Origin: Symbiodinium natans
Taxonomy: Eukaryota > Sar > Dinophyceae > Suessiales > Symbiodiniaceae
NCBI GenBank assembly: GCA_905221605.1
Contig: CAJNDS010001890.1
Location: 1,387,001 to 1,451,000 of the forward strand
Length of the DNA: 64,000 nt
Reading direction: 5' to 3'
Position numbers and translations under genes: made by a program. Below, one piece after another: positions 20,941-31,126 of the stretch (positions within the stretch are counted from its first letter, which is position 1; each line of letters starts with the position of its first letter). The notes under the pieces are model-generated. The model ran no database searches. It worked only from the letters and a program-made list of their open reading frames with translations, and had not been told where the DNA came from.

Positions 20941-21049
20941 CAGTCATTCAGGACAGGGTTTTTTGTTGGGCATGTATCAGGTTCTTTTTGGATTTTGGGG
21001 GTTTTGGGTTTTTCATTTTTTTGTTGGTTTGTTGCTGTTCTTTGTTTCT

Positions 21050-21056
21050 TTGGGGG

Positions 21057-21090
<34 letters not shown>
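21050..21090 (+). repeat. Poly-G run of over 30
   Basis: Nearly pure G with two A interruptions. It creates Gly- and Pro-rich artefact frames. Confidence 0.95.
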
Positions 21091-21252
21091 GGTTTTGGAG
21101 AGGTTTGGGGGGGTTTGGGAATTTGGGGTTCTTTGAGGGTTTTGGGGTTTTTGGGGGGTTTGGGTGCAAGTATCCTTGGTTGAGGAACAAAAAACCTTCA
21201 AGGAACACGAAAGTTTCAGAACAAGCTTGCAGATTAATTCATAGCGCAGGAG

Positions 21253-21765
21253 CTCTTCTATGGCAGCCCTGGGCGGATCCGAGAAGCTGTCGAAGCGAGC
21301 ATCGCCCGTGGCATTCTACGAAATGCTCCTTAAGCCATGCAATGGTAAGGTTTGGGGTGAGAAAATTTGGGGTTTGCAGTTTGTGTTTGTCTCTTGTCAT
21401 TTGAGAATAGGCGTAAGTAATGCTTAAGCTTTTTCATTCCCTGGCGCGTGGAGAAGCGAGGACCTCTTGAACCTCCTCAATGAAGAGTCTTGCCAGCAGT
21501 ACCCTGAACCCGAAACCCTAAAGCCGAAAACCTAAAACCCCAAGCCCCAAACCCTAAACCCTAAAGCCTAAACCCTAAACCCTAAACCCTAAACCCTAAA
21601 CCCTAAACCCTAAACTCTAAACCTAAACCCTAGACCCTAAACCCTAAACCAAACCCTACCCTGGCAACGAAGGAGAAGGGGTTCGAGGGCGTGTTCAGCT
21701 TGGCTTTGACCTCATACAGCTCCTTAGATGCTGAGCAGGCCACCTTTTTAGCCGTTTCTGGGTTT
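21253..21765 (+). CDS. Exon cluster, unknown protein
   Basis: 21253-21345 ends at a canonical GTAAGG donor (LSKRASPVAFYEMLLKPCN), but a second frame (ELFYGSPGRIREAVEASIAR, then stop at 21336) is equally open. About 21445-21510 reads WRSEDLLNLLNEESCQQYPE. 21659-21762 reads EKGFEGVFSLALTSYSSLDA. C-rich telomeric tracts lie between the last two. Confidence 0.4.
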
Positions 21766-22295
21766 AGGGTTTAGGGTGAGGAGGTGAGGAGGTGACCTTT
21801 TTGACCGGTTTTGGGGTATCACAAATTTCTAGAACCGCAAAGGTTAACACCTAACCCTAAACATCATAAACCCTGCACCCTAAGCCCTTGTTTCTCCTGG
21901 ACTCCTCAGCCAACGAGGCTTCAACTACTGCGTTCTGACTCCCAGTCAGGGCCTGACCCAGCTCTTCAGCATTGCGCTCAGTGCCTGGGTAGGCCTTTCG
22001 GATCTTGTTTTTTTTACTGTACATCTTCCCTCATTGGGCTTTAAGAGGGTTTACGGCTGAGGGTTTAGGACGATAGTTAGGACTGTCTTCCTTGCTACTT
22101 CTGCGTAAGGGATTCCGGAGCTGGCGCCCTCACATGCCCCTTTTTACTTGAAGGCACCTTGTAGAACTCAATGTTAAGAACTTAGAGGCAAACACACCAA
22201 GTATTGAAGGCACAGTTTCCTCCTTAAACCCTTAAATAGCCTACAACATTTTACGCGCCACAGGCCCTACAGCCTAGACACGCCCGAAGCCCTCC

Positions 22296-22389
22296 TTGCG
22301 TTTAGGGTTTAGGGTTTAGGGTTTAGGGTTTAGGTTTTAGGGTTTAGGGTTTAGGGTTTAGGGTTTAGGGTTTAGGGTTTAGGGTTTCA
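22296..22389 (+). repeat. TTTAGGG tract, about 13 units
   Basis: It ends ttcag, which can be read as an acceptor for the exon at about 22390. Confidence 0.95.
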
Positions 22390-22906
22390 GAGAGAGTTCA
22401 AGGTGCATACGGCGTCGCCAGCTTCCTCTACGAGCAGGTCGACCTGAATCTGGCGGAGGCCCTTTCTTTTCCTCCCCCTCTCATAGGGTTTACAGGGCTT
22501 ATACAGGGTTTGATAGGGTTTATAGGGGTTTGTAGGGTATATAGGGTTTTATAGGGTGTTATAGGGTTTTATAGGGTTTTATAGGGTTTTATAGGGTTTG
22601 TAGGGTTTTAGGGTTTCTAATTGGGTTTTTAGGGTTTATAGGGTTTTGGGGTTGCAAGAAGGGTTCGGCCCCGCAAGATTCTGCGGGCTTGTAAAGGGCG
22701 GGAAGCAGGTTTGGGGTGGGGGGGGGGTTAAGGGACAGATTGCCTTCGCCTTCTCCTAATAAACCCTACACCCTACACCCTAAGCCTCCTAAAGCTTCCC
22801 TAGCCCCTCAACCCTAAACCCTAAACCTTAACCCCTAAACCGCGGACGAAGGACCAGGAGCATGCGGCCCAAGACGACGAGCCCAGTGTCGGCCCAGCTC
22901 CGTAAA
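22390..22906 (+). CDS. Exons, unknown protein
   Basis: About 22396-22470 reads VQGAYGVASFLYEQVDLNLA, EALSF. 22838-22906 reads TKDQEHAAQDDEPSVGPAP and ends in TAA, an acidic C-terminus. Between them is a (TATAGGGTT)n-type variant repeat (22485-22640). Confidence 0.4.
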
Positions 22907-22944
22907 GCCTCGGTCCTCGACCGAGGCGAACCAGGAGGGGCCAT

Positions 22945-23092
22945 GAGGCCCCATAATCCCCATCATCAACCCATAAAGTGTCTTTTTTAAGGGGTTGTAG
23001 GGTAGAATATCCCATGAGGCCCCATAATCCCCATAATCAACCCGATACAGGGTCTTTTTTAAAGGGGTTGTAGGGTAGAGTATCCCATGCTG
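22945..23092. repeat. Tandem 70-bp duplication of family G-type sequence
   Basis: gaggccccataatccccat, ttttttaaggggttgtaggg and tatcccat occur twice with about 70 bp spacing. Confidence 0.75.
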
Positions 23093-23462
23093 GAAGGGGG
23101 AGATCTTTTAAGATTTGGAGGATTTAGGAGTAGGAATCACAGGATTCGGGACTTAGGGTTTAGGATTAGGGTTGAGGGTGTTTTTGGGGGTTTAGGGTTT
23201 AGGGGTTGAGGGTTTAGAGTTGGGGGGTTCATTTTTCATTTTTTTGGTTTGCTTGGAGTAGTTTTTTTTTGACGGCTTACTGTGGTTTCTAGTGCGACTC
23301 AAGTGTTTGTGGCAGGCTCTTGTTTTTTGAGTGGGCGCCCTCGTGACCTTCTGCACCTATGTTTCGCAGTTCTCATGTCTTTCGGCTAGAGCAATTTCCT
23401 AACCACGACGGCGACCAACTGCCTAAGCCTAATAAGCCTCGAACGTGAAACCCCAAAAGTCT

Positions 23463-23549
23463 GGGGTTTAGGGTTTAGGGTTTAGGGTTTAGGGTTTAGG
23501 GTTTAGGGTTTAGGGTTTAGGGTTTAGGGTTTAGGGTTTAGGGTTTAGG
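23463..23549 (+). repeat. TTTAGGG tract, about 12 units
   Basis: Followed by a short possible exon (about 23583-23618, EALTIDAFSRAG) between tccagcgcag and a poly-G run. Confidence 0.95.
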
Positions 23550-23849
23550 GGCACCTGAGCCCTAACTCTAGCCCCCAGCGCAGGAGGCTCTGACGATCGA
23601 TGCCTTTTCCCGAGCTGGGGGGGGGGGGGGGGGGGTTGCCAAAGAAAATGCGTGCCTGTTCGGCTTCCTTGCAACATCATCACCCCCTCCCCTTGTAGGG
23701 TTATAGGGTGCAGGCCTAACTAGTTCTAGCAATCATAGCCCTTATATAGTCACCATAATAAACAAAATCACCTAGACATCCCCCCCCCCCCCCCGGGTTG
23801 CCCTAAACCCTAAACCCGAAACCCTAAACCCTAAATGTCGGGTATCCAG

Positions 23850-24101
23850 GCGTCAGCTGACAGAGTCGACATGAAACCTCACATCTACAGAGTCTTGCGG
23901 GTTATACCCAAGGATCTCCTGTCCTTCAAGGTTAGGGTTTAGGGTTTAGGGTTTAGGGTTTAGGGTTTAGGGTTTAGGGTTTAGGGTTTAGGGTTTAAGA
24001 GCAGGATAGTGGTGTCATCTACATAGCGCGCTACACATTTTGGGCTGATTCGCGGTGGCAGCTATCTAGCACGGCTGCACTCATCGCAGAAAGGGAGGGA
24101 A
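23850..24101 (+). CDS. Two exons joined by a pure telomere-repeat intron
   Basis: Exon 23850-23930 (27 codons, after tatccag) reads VDMKPHIYRVLRVIPKDLLS, FK. The intron 23931-24004 (74 nt) starts GTTAGGG, continues as TTTAGGG units and ends TTTAAGAGCAG. The next exon 24005 to about 24101 reads DSGVIYIARYTFWADSRWQL. Both exons are phase 0, so the frame is kept. A further open segment, 24150-24239 (DEVEASAGGKKHPSGCKG, stop), may be the last exon. Family not recognised. Confidence 0.55.
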
Positions 24102-24263
24102 ACCCTTAACCCTAAACCCTAAACCCTAAACCCCCTCTGGCCCTTGCTCGCGCGCGACTCCGCAGGGACGAAGTCGAGGCCAGCGCGGGTGGCAAAAAGC
24201 ACCCCTCTGGCTGCAAAGGCAATCCGCAAAGCCCTGATCCTTGAGTCGCCTCGGTTTAGGGTT

Positions 24264-24514
24264 TAATGTTGACTTCGCATCAATAACCCCCCCCCCCCCT
24301 TGATTGAGCAATCTCTCCGGCCAGGGCCTCCTCAATTATATTCGCCTAAATCCTGGTAGGACGTACTATTAGTTTTAGTATTAGGTAGTAGCACCACGCC
24401 CGTAAAAAAAATATTCCGGGCTGGATTTTATAATTGTGGGGGGGTTACATTATTGTGTTCCGGCAGCTGGATTTTATAATTGTAGCGGGAATCATTAATG
24501 TGAAGTCAACATTA
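24264..24514. mobile_element. Inverted-repeat element inserted in a telomere repeat
   Basis: The left end taatgttgacttcgcatcaa mirrors the right end ttaatgtgaagtcaacatta (15 of 16 core bases). The flanks are gggttTA on the left and TAgggttt on the right, so the target was a TTTAGGG unit with TA duplicated. The interior has a tandem ctggattttataattgt pair. Confidence 0.75.
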
Positions 24515-24625
24515 GGGTTTAGGGTTTAGGGTTTATAGGGTTTAGGGTTTAGGGTGTGAGGCGCCCAAACCCGAAGCCAGAAGCCGCCAGACACCTATCC
24601 GTCCTAAAGGGCTTCCTGGGCTTTA

Positions 24626-24749
24626 TACAGGGTGGGGCCCCCTAGTTATAAGTAGAGTTATAAGGGCCCTAAATTGGGTTATAAGGACCCTAAGTTAGGT
24701 TATAAGTCCCTTAACTACAGTTAGTATAGTAAGGGGGCCCCACCCTGTA
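24626..24749. mobile_element. Family B element (reverse orientation)
   Basis: 124 bp. The terminal repeat cagggtggggcccccta mirrors aagggggccccaccctg, with TA outside both ends. The interior ttataagggccctaaattgg matches the other three copies on the opposite strand. Confidence 0.85.
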
Positions 24750-25064
24750 GGGTTTAGAATTTACACTGGTTTCTAGGGCTTATAAAGCTTATAGGGTTTA
24801 GGGTTGTAAACCTTACCGACTGTTTGCAGAAGAGCCCCCAAATATATCTATATATATTTTTTTCTACCTTGTGAGGATCATCTTTTGCTTTTGGGGGTTC
24901 TTAAGCAAATAGTAGTCCTTGGGGACCAAAGGAACCCTAGCATTGGGATCACATGCCCCGTGCTACTATAATCCTCATGAAGGTGCGTAGACTGTAGGTT
25001 TAGAGTTTAGGGTTTAGGGTTTAGGGTTTAGGGTCTAATAATTCCTGAACTTTTGCGTTCCGCC

Positions 25065-28000
25065 ATGTCGGCCAGCAGCTTGGAATTGCAAGTCTCCTGG
25101 GGCGTGCCCTGTGAGTTTCCAGAGGGGAGAGCCTCGAAACATTCAGCAGTCCCATGCACGTCGGAGACTGCGGCAAGTGAGGAAGATCAGAATCATCTCC
25201 TGGAGCCTTTCATCGAGCTGATGTCCCAGATGAAGGCCACCCGGCCGCAGCACCTGCGCGGCATCAGGGCTTTCCGAGTCCTGCAACGCGCTCCCTGTAG
25301 CTGGAGGCGAGGGCGGCTCCATCAGCTGTACGCGCTCAGCGAGGCAGCGCATGAGCTTGACGAATTTTGGTCCCACAGCTGGCAGACAAGGCCCGTGTTC
25401 AAGTACACGAATGTGCTTTTCCTGAACAACGGCCTGCCGGCATTTGCTGTGGGCACGCTTTGCGCTGTGGTGTTCTTCTGCCTGCGTGCTTCTGGCTCAG
25501 TTTCTTGGCAGAACTTGTGCGTGCCCTGCGGGGCTGTGGGCTACTACTTGACACTGCTGCTGTGGCGGCGGAGGAAGTTGGTCTTCCTGGATGCTGCATG
25601 CATACACCAGACTGACAAGACCCTGAAACTTAGGGGTGCTTGGAAATAATTTGTAAATTTTGGGTGCCTAAGAAACAGCATAGAAATTATGTTTCGCTAG
25701 GGTTTCAAGTTCAGTATAGGAAAGCAGAGGGCATTCTCAGCCTCGGCGCGATTCTCAAGTGCTCGAGGTCTCTCGTGGTTCTTTGGGATGAGACATACGT
25801 CTCAAGACTGTGTCTTGGTTCGCTTCCAGAACTTAACACTCCTTGTCAGCTTAAACCAGATCACTTTAACCCTCAACCCTCAACCCTAAACCTTCAACCC
25901 TCAACCCTAAACCCTAAACCCTAAACCCTAAACCCTAAACCCTATAAACCCTAAACCCAAACAGAGACATTGAAAGACCGGCAAGGTGGTGTATGTTCGA
26001 GATGGCTGCATTTCTGCGAAGCCACAAGCACCGTGAGCAAGAAAGGCACGCGAGCGTGGTGATCTGCCCCGTTCTTGTGGGTCCTGCCCTTCTCCTCGGC
26101 AATCTGGGCGCAAGCATCATGCTGACGATTTTCAAAGCATCGGAGGGGCCGTTTGGGCCACGGCGTTTGCCCATCATCGGCATTCTTGCCTTCCCATGTT
26201 TCTTTGTCATAGTTGGGTAACATTTTACATCTTTAAGGGCACTTTTAACCCAACATAAGGAATAATAAGTAAGATTTTTCATACTATCCCTAACCCAATA
26301 TAAGGAATAAAGAAAGTAAGATTCTTCATACTATCCCAACCATGAATCAGGCTTGACCCTGCTGGCGTACGTAGTTCTGAAGCACTCCAGAAGCATCGAG
26401 GCCATGCAGGCCCAGGTGCGCTGCTTCACCATCAAGGCTCGGGGTGGCCTTTTGTGGTGCCCTAAACCCTAAACCCTAAACCCTAAACCCTAAACCCTAA
26501 ACCCTAAACCCTAAACCCTAAACCCTAAACCCTAAACCCTAAACCCTAAACCTGGGTTCCCTTTACAAAAAAAAATAGCCCAAGCCCAAAAAAAAAGGGG
26601 GGTGCCCTTGCTAGAACATGGTTACTGGGCTACCAAGAAGGACTCTTCCAGCTCCTGCTGCGCGGTAGGGCATAGCGACCCCGACACTGTTTCTTAGCAG
26701 CTGAGTGAGCACACTTTACACGTGTTGGGATACGATTATCCCCTATAGAACTGAAAGTGTACACTTTTTTCTAGGATGCCCAGCAGTACCCTTATTCCCT
26801 TTTTGGAGGGTTTAGGTTCCCTTTTCAACCCCTTTAGGCAAAAAAGGGCACCCTTTCTAAGCCTTGGTTACTGGGCAGCCTAGTTTTGGGGCTGATGAAC
26901 TCAAGCAACTAAGGTGTGCGACCGTGACATCATCCTCCGCTGCATCGCCGCCTGGTTCGGGACCACGGAGCACTTCGAGTCCACGGTGCGCAGCACGCTC
27001 CTGACAGCATCTTTGGCACCCAAAAGCTATATCCCCCTTGGGAATTATTTTTTGTTCATATAAAACCCAAGAGGATATTTAAAATATTATTTTTCTTGAG
27101 GTTCTAAGGGGAGTATAGAAAAGGATAGCATGTATACTCCCTCCATAGATATACGACTACCCAACCTACTACCCTAAACCCTCCGCGCAAAGGAAGGCCC
27201 AGTGCCTTAAGCCTTATGAGCCCTGACCAGGCACTGATTCACCAGCTGGCGAACCGCACCTTCTCGTATTGGCGCATTGTGCAGGCAAGCTGCCCTGTTG
27301 GGTGGGTGTTCTTAGATTACATCTCACAAGATCCCCCCGAAACGGCGTCTCTACTGTGCAGAGCTGTGAACTACTGGCTGCTGCTTCTGCCAAGCACGGC
27401 CGTGGTAATGCTCCGCCTGACCTACAAGTCGCGCCACCTTTGTGACTTACTGTTGCTTAGTAGGGGAATGGGGGCATGAGGTACCCTATACAATCCCTTA
27501 AAGGGTCTATAATGGGGGCCAAATTGCCTTTGAGGTACCCTATGTCATCCCTTAAAGGGTATACATTATAATAGGGCCCCACCTCCCTCTGAGGTACCCT
27601 ATATAAGCCCTTAAACGGTCTAACAATAAGGCCCTATAATTCCCTCAAACCCTAACCCTAAACCCTAAACCCTAAACCCTAAACCCTAAACCCTAAGCCT
27701 AAACCCTAAACCCTAAGCAACAGTAAGGTGAGGGCTTGGTTGGGCAGCTGCTGCTCTCCATAGGTTTGGTGGGCTGCTGGGTGCTCCTTTGCGGGAGCCT
27801 TTTGATGCTGAACCTGGGATTCCATTTATACCTGCAGGTTTAGGGTTTAGGGTTTAGGGTTTAGGGTTTAGGGTTTAGGGTTTAGGGGTATAACCCGTAA
27901 AACTGTAGGTAAAGAGAGTCCCAGGAATGAGTTCATTCTTCCTGAACTCCTTGGGGGCAGCCTGCGTGGAGCCTTAGTCGGGTTATTCGTGATGGGCATT

Positions 28001-28404
28001 CTCAACCTCTGGTTATGGCGGTGCCTACCAGCAACTCTATCCCCTTTGGGAACTATTTTTTTTATTTTTTCATATAAAGCCCAAGAGTATATTCAGAATT
28101 ATGTTTTTTTTTTTTTTATCAAGGTTCTAAGGGGAGTATAGGCAATTCGTGCATCCCCATCGGCTCCGGCCGACGGTGCGAGCAGCCACAGCTTGTCTTC
28201 GTTGTAACTGCCCGCGCCTTGGCATGGCAGAGGAGTCCCTTCCTGTTGCCTAGCAGGGAATTACGGAATGAGGTACCCTATATAGTCCCTTAAAGGGTCT
28301 ATATATATATATATATATATGCATATATATATAGGGGGATATAGGGTGCCTCCTTCCCTCATTCCCTGCTCACCAACAGCAAGGTCTTGGTGGACAGATT
28401 CTGA
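25065..28404 (+). CDS. Dinoflagellate-type multi-pass membrane protein, about ten exons
   Basis: Exon 1 (ATG 25065 to about 25628) carries LDEFWSHSWQTRPVFK, a hydrophobic stretch GLPAFAVGTLCAVVFFCL, a second one near LCVPCGAVGYYLTLLL, and LVFLDAACIHQTDKTLK. Exon 2 (25724-25809): AEGILSLGAILKCSRSLVVL, WDETYVSRL. Exon 3 (25986 to about 26216): WCMFEMAAFLRSH and two hydrophobic segments. Exon 4 (about 26351-26445): LTLLAYVVLKHSRSIEAMQA. Exon 5 (26914 to about 27009): CDRDIILRCIAAWFGTTEHF. Exon 6 (about 27231-27447), exon 7 (27748-27837, LLLSIGLVGCWVLLC) and exon 8 (about 27927-28034, LRGALVGLFVMGILNLW) add membrane helices. The last exons allow two ends: stop at 28207 or at 28404 (VLVDRF). I recognise the HSW-TRP, FLDxxCIxQTD and WCxFExAAFL blocks as a dinoflagellate family; its function is not known to me. 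Several introns consist largely of elements of families C, E, F and I. Confidence 0.8.
26459..26553 (-). repeat. CCCTAAA tract in intron 4, about 13 units
   Basis: Directly follows exon 4 of the membrane-protein gene. A decayed family C-like segment (26554-26635, ending ggttactgggctaccaag) adjoins it. Confidence 0.95.
26696..26914. mobile_element. Family I element split by a family C insertion
   Basis: The left part agctgagtgagcacacttta to gtgtacactttt and the right part ttttggggctgatgaact to aactaagg match 20829-20940. The intervening 113 bp is a full family C copy. The right end, aactaag, directly precedes exon 5 and supplies the AG acceptor. Confidence 0.85.
26771..26883. mobile_element. 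Family C element with TTTT duplication
   Basis: ctaggatgcccagcagtacc to ggttactgggcagcctag, flanked on both sides by TTTT. Inserted in family I. Confidence 0.85.
27028..27118. mobile_element. Family E element in intron 5
   Basis: tatatcccccttgggaatta, then cataaaacc-type text and gaggttctaaggggagtata plus G. It lies between exons 5 and 6. The preceding AAAA|GCTATAT would fit a GC donor. Confidence 0.8.
27447..27645. mobile_element. Family F element cluster in intron 6
   Basis: Three tandem gaggtaccctat(a/g) units, each followed by atcccttaaagggt-type palindromes. Begins ctgttgcttagtagggg, like the copy at 28248. A CCCTAAA tract follows, then exon 7. Confidence 0.75.
28037..28141. mobile_element. 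Family E element in intron 8
   Basis: ctatcccctttgggaactat through catataaagcccaagag to aaggttctaaggggagtata plus G. The final TATAG is the acceptor of the following exon. Confidence 0.8.
28248..28378. mobile_element. Family F element, palindromic
   Basis: The left arm ttgcctagcagggaattacg, gaggtaccctatatag mirrors ctccttccctcattccctgc, ctcaccaacag across a central (TA)n. Confidence 0.75.
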
Positions 28405-28956
28405 AGCCCAACGCCGGTTACTTCAAGTAGGAAGCTGTAGCCGGAGCAGCCGAAAGAAGCCTCGGGAGGAAGGGCTTAGGGTTTAGGGTTTAGGGTTTAG
28501 GGTTTAGGGTTTAGGGTTTAGGGTTTAGGGTTTCAAGCTGATAATGCACGGTCCCTTCTCTCCATGCTAAAGGGGGCTCTGGGCGGCGAGGAAAGGGGGT
28601 AGAGCGGGTGCTAGACTGGCTCGGTTTGCCATTTTTCTGTGTGCCACGTCGGATTCGAGTTGTGCGGCAGTGCTGAGTTTTTGTTCAAAGTTGAACCTCG
28701 ACCGTCCGGGATCCGCATTTGCCCCCTTGATCAAGAAGGTTGCTTCCGTTTGTTCCGGTGCTCCCTTCCCGACAACTGCCGCGTCGAGCCTTCCCTGTTT
28801 CGCCATGGCCGTGCAGCTGGCTGACTTCTTTGCCCGGGTGCCTTGATCAAGACAAGAAGGACCATATTGCCCATATGGTCCTCCTGCCATCCCTGACCCT
28901 GTCGCCTAAATCAGTACAGAGTCTACCCAAAACCCTAAACCCTTAAACCCTAAGCC

Positions 28957-29154
28957 CATTCTACTTTTATCGCTACGCGACCCGCCGCGGCCGCCTGCCC
29001 GGCGGCGAGGTAACCCAAACAGGAGAACGCGGGTGTGAAGGTGCTGTTACACTTCCGCTCTTTGAGAGGCTTCGCGCAATCATTCCCTTTGGGGATCCTG
29101 TTGTAACACGCAGGCTCATGCATCGACCGGGCCCCAAGTATGCCTGTCACCTAT
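28957..29154 (+). CDS. Exon, unknown protein
   Basis: 66 open codons ending in TAG: FYFYRYATRRGRLPGGEVTQ, LPLFERLRAIIPFGDPVV, then HRPGPKYACHL. The minus strand is also fully open, so strand rests on codon composition and the + orientation of neighbours. No family recognised. The GC-rich segment 28567-28890 upstream is open on both strands and unassigned. Confidence 0.45.
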
Positions 29155-29402
29155 AGGGGGGTGCCCATTCGGCAAAGATCAGCACCCCAATGTGGGGTCG
29201 AGGAGAGGGGTGCGGGGGTAGGGAGGGAGGCCGGGGGGGGGGGGGTGGCTGAGGGAAATGACCGTCGGGCTGTTCCAAAAGAATGAACGCTTCGAGGGGA
29301 TTTTATAGAGGTGGGGTACCGCTTTGTGCTACCAGAAAAGCAGGGTACTAGTTAGTGTTAAAAGTAACCCCAAACCCTCTCAGCTAGCAGGCTATCCCTG
29401 TA

Positions 29403-29716
29403 GACCCTAGATTTCGTGAGGGGTCGCTGTCTCGAGCGACAGACCCGAACTGCTTGGCCGAGGGCTCGCAACCCGAGCACATGCAGAAGCCTCACCGGTT
29501 TAGGGTTTAGAGCTTTGGGTTTTGGGTTTTGGGTTTGGGGTTTAGGGTTTAGGGTTCCAGCTCCGGAAGCTTCCCAGGTTTGCAGGGGTTCGTTGGAGTG
29601 TCCACTCCATCATAAGCCTTGACTGCCCGTCAAAAACTGCCGACGCTACGCCAAGCGATTTCATAAAAATAGATTCGATAGACCCCGCGGACTACAACCT
29701 AACGGGGACCACCTAA
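29403..29716 (+). CDS. Two exons with a 64-nt telomere-like intron
   Basis: Exon 29403 to about 29497 reads LDFVRGRCLERQTRTAWPRA. The intron (about 29498-29560) is TTTAGGG/TTTGGGG text ending ttccag. The last exon 29561-29716 reads LRKLPRFAGVRWSVHSIISL, SDFIKIDSIDPADYNLTGTT and TAA. An alternative phase ends at 29622 instead, so the C-terminus is uncertain. Confidence 0.5.
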
Positions 29717-29808
29717 AATTTGAGGGTGGGGTGCATGCTAAAATCCCCACAGCGCCCGGGTCGGTTTGCACCTGCGCACGCGACCTCGCACGAGACCGCA
29801 AACCCTGT

Positions 29809-29910
29809 CTGGAGGTTCAGGGGTACTTGTAAGTAGGGTATGAGTACCCTAACTCCGGTTCTAACTTTATTTACCCTACTGATAACCCTACTTATACATG
29901 AACCTCCAAC
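29809..29910. mobile_element. Family A element
   Basis: The left arm ctggaggttcaggggtactt mirrors the right arm cttatacatgaacctccaac. A CCCTAAA tract and the acceptor at 29990 follow. Confidence 0.75.
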
Positions 29911-29989
29911 TCTGTGTGAACTCCTCTAAACCCTAAACCCTAAACCCTAAACCCTAAACCCTAAACCCTAAACCCTAAACCCTAACCAG

Positions 29990-30479
29990 GTGTGCGAGCC
30001 CCTTGGCTTGAACAAGCCCTACATGCGGAACGCCCTGGCGCACGTCAACCTGTCCGATGAGGCATCGGAGGGGTGGCAGGGGGATTTGGGGCTCAGAGGG
30101 CTTGGGGTTTAGGGTTTAGGGTTTAGGGTTTAGGGTTTAGGGTTTAGGGCTTGGGGTTTTGCCCTTTTTGGTGGTCCAGCATTGTCTATGAATTGCTTCT
30201 GGATGCTCTAAACCCTAAACCCTAAACCCGGGGGGTTAACCCAAAGTCCTGCCTAATGAAAGCAGCATCATTGCCTTGTAGGTTGCCTAGCAAACTGGGG
30301 CTGTCTAGGCCCTAAACCCTAAACCCTAAACCCTAAACCCTAAACCCTAAACCCTAAACCCTAAACCCCAGAGTCGACCACCGACCACCGTCGACCCTGA
30401 GGAGATGCGCGACATTCCTAACCCCTGGAACGAGATGCAGATTCACATCAGCTTCAAGCAGCCTGGTGACGAACGTTGA
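29990..30479 (+). CDS. Two-exon acidic-ended protein end, unknown
   Basis: Exon 29990 to about 30078, after ctaaccag, reads LGLNKPYMRNALAHVNLSDE, ASEGWQ. The last exon 30372-30479, after aaaccccag, reads VDPEEMRDIPNPWNEMQIHI, SFKQPGDER and TGA. The intron starts with a G-rich tract and ends with a C-rich tract. Both exons have convincing non-repetitive composition. Upstream exons are probably those at 28957-29716. No family recognised. Confidence 0.55.
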
Positions 30480-30757
30480 GGGGTTTAGGGTTGAGGGTTT
30501 AGGGGTTTAGGGTTTAGGATTTAGGGCAGGTTTAGGGTTTAGGGTTTAGGGTTTAGGGGTTAGGGGTTCAGGGTTTAGGGTTTAGGGATTCCATGGAGGG
30601 GAGCCTTAGTTATTCTGCAGTTCTGAGGCTTGATATTTTGGAGATGTTCCGAGTTTCTGAACCCCGGAGCTGCGTTTTAAGGGCATTGAGCTCGTGATTA
30701 TCTAAGTTTAGGGTTTAGGGTTTAGGGTTTAGGGTTTAGGGTTTAGGGTTTAGGGTT

Positions 30758-30881
30758 TACAGGGTGGGGCCCCCTTACTATACTAACTGTAGTTAAGGGA
30801 CTTATAACCTAACTTAGGGTCCTTATAACCCAATTTAGGGCCCTTATAACTCTACTTATAACTAGGGGGCCCCACCCTGTA
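30758..30881. mobile_element. Family B element inserted into a TTTAGGG unit
   Basis: The flanks are agggttTA on the left and TAgggttt on the right, so a single telomere unit was split with TA duplicated. Terminal repeat cagggtggggcccccttac, mirrored at the right end. Confidence 0.9.
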
Positions 30882-30945
30882 GGGTTTAGGGTTTAGGGTT
30901 TAGGGTACCCACAAGCCTGCTGCAAAAGGGTTTAGGGTTTAGGGC

Positions 30946-31092
30946 AGTTGCATGGTCCAGAAAGGATGGCCCCTAACCGTCTCTAAAGAGTTCTGACGTT
31001 ATGGGCCCTTGGCTTATACAGGGTTTTGCAGGGGTATGTAAAGCGGTCCCCATTTAAGGGCCCGTGTGAAGGGACCATGTACCTACCCTAAG
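30946..31092. mobile_element. Family H element
   Basis: The left arm ggcagttgcatggtcca mirrors the right arm gggaccatgtacctacccta. Central ttggcttatacagggttttg. Second copy at 38833. Confidence 0.75.
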
Positions 31093-31126
31093 AGATCATT
31101 TGCCACAATGTGCGTTCTTGTTGGTG

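Noticed and set aside
20911-21404. Gly-rich and Pro-rich frames
   Set aside because: Created by the poly-G run at 21,050-21,090.
28301-28335. TA palindrome as a CRISPR-like or origin element
   Set aside because: It is the centre of the palindromic family F element; no spacers or array structure.
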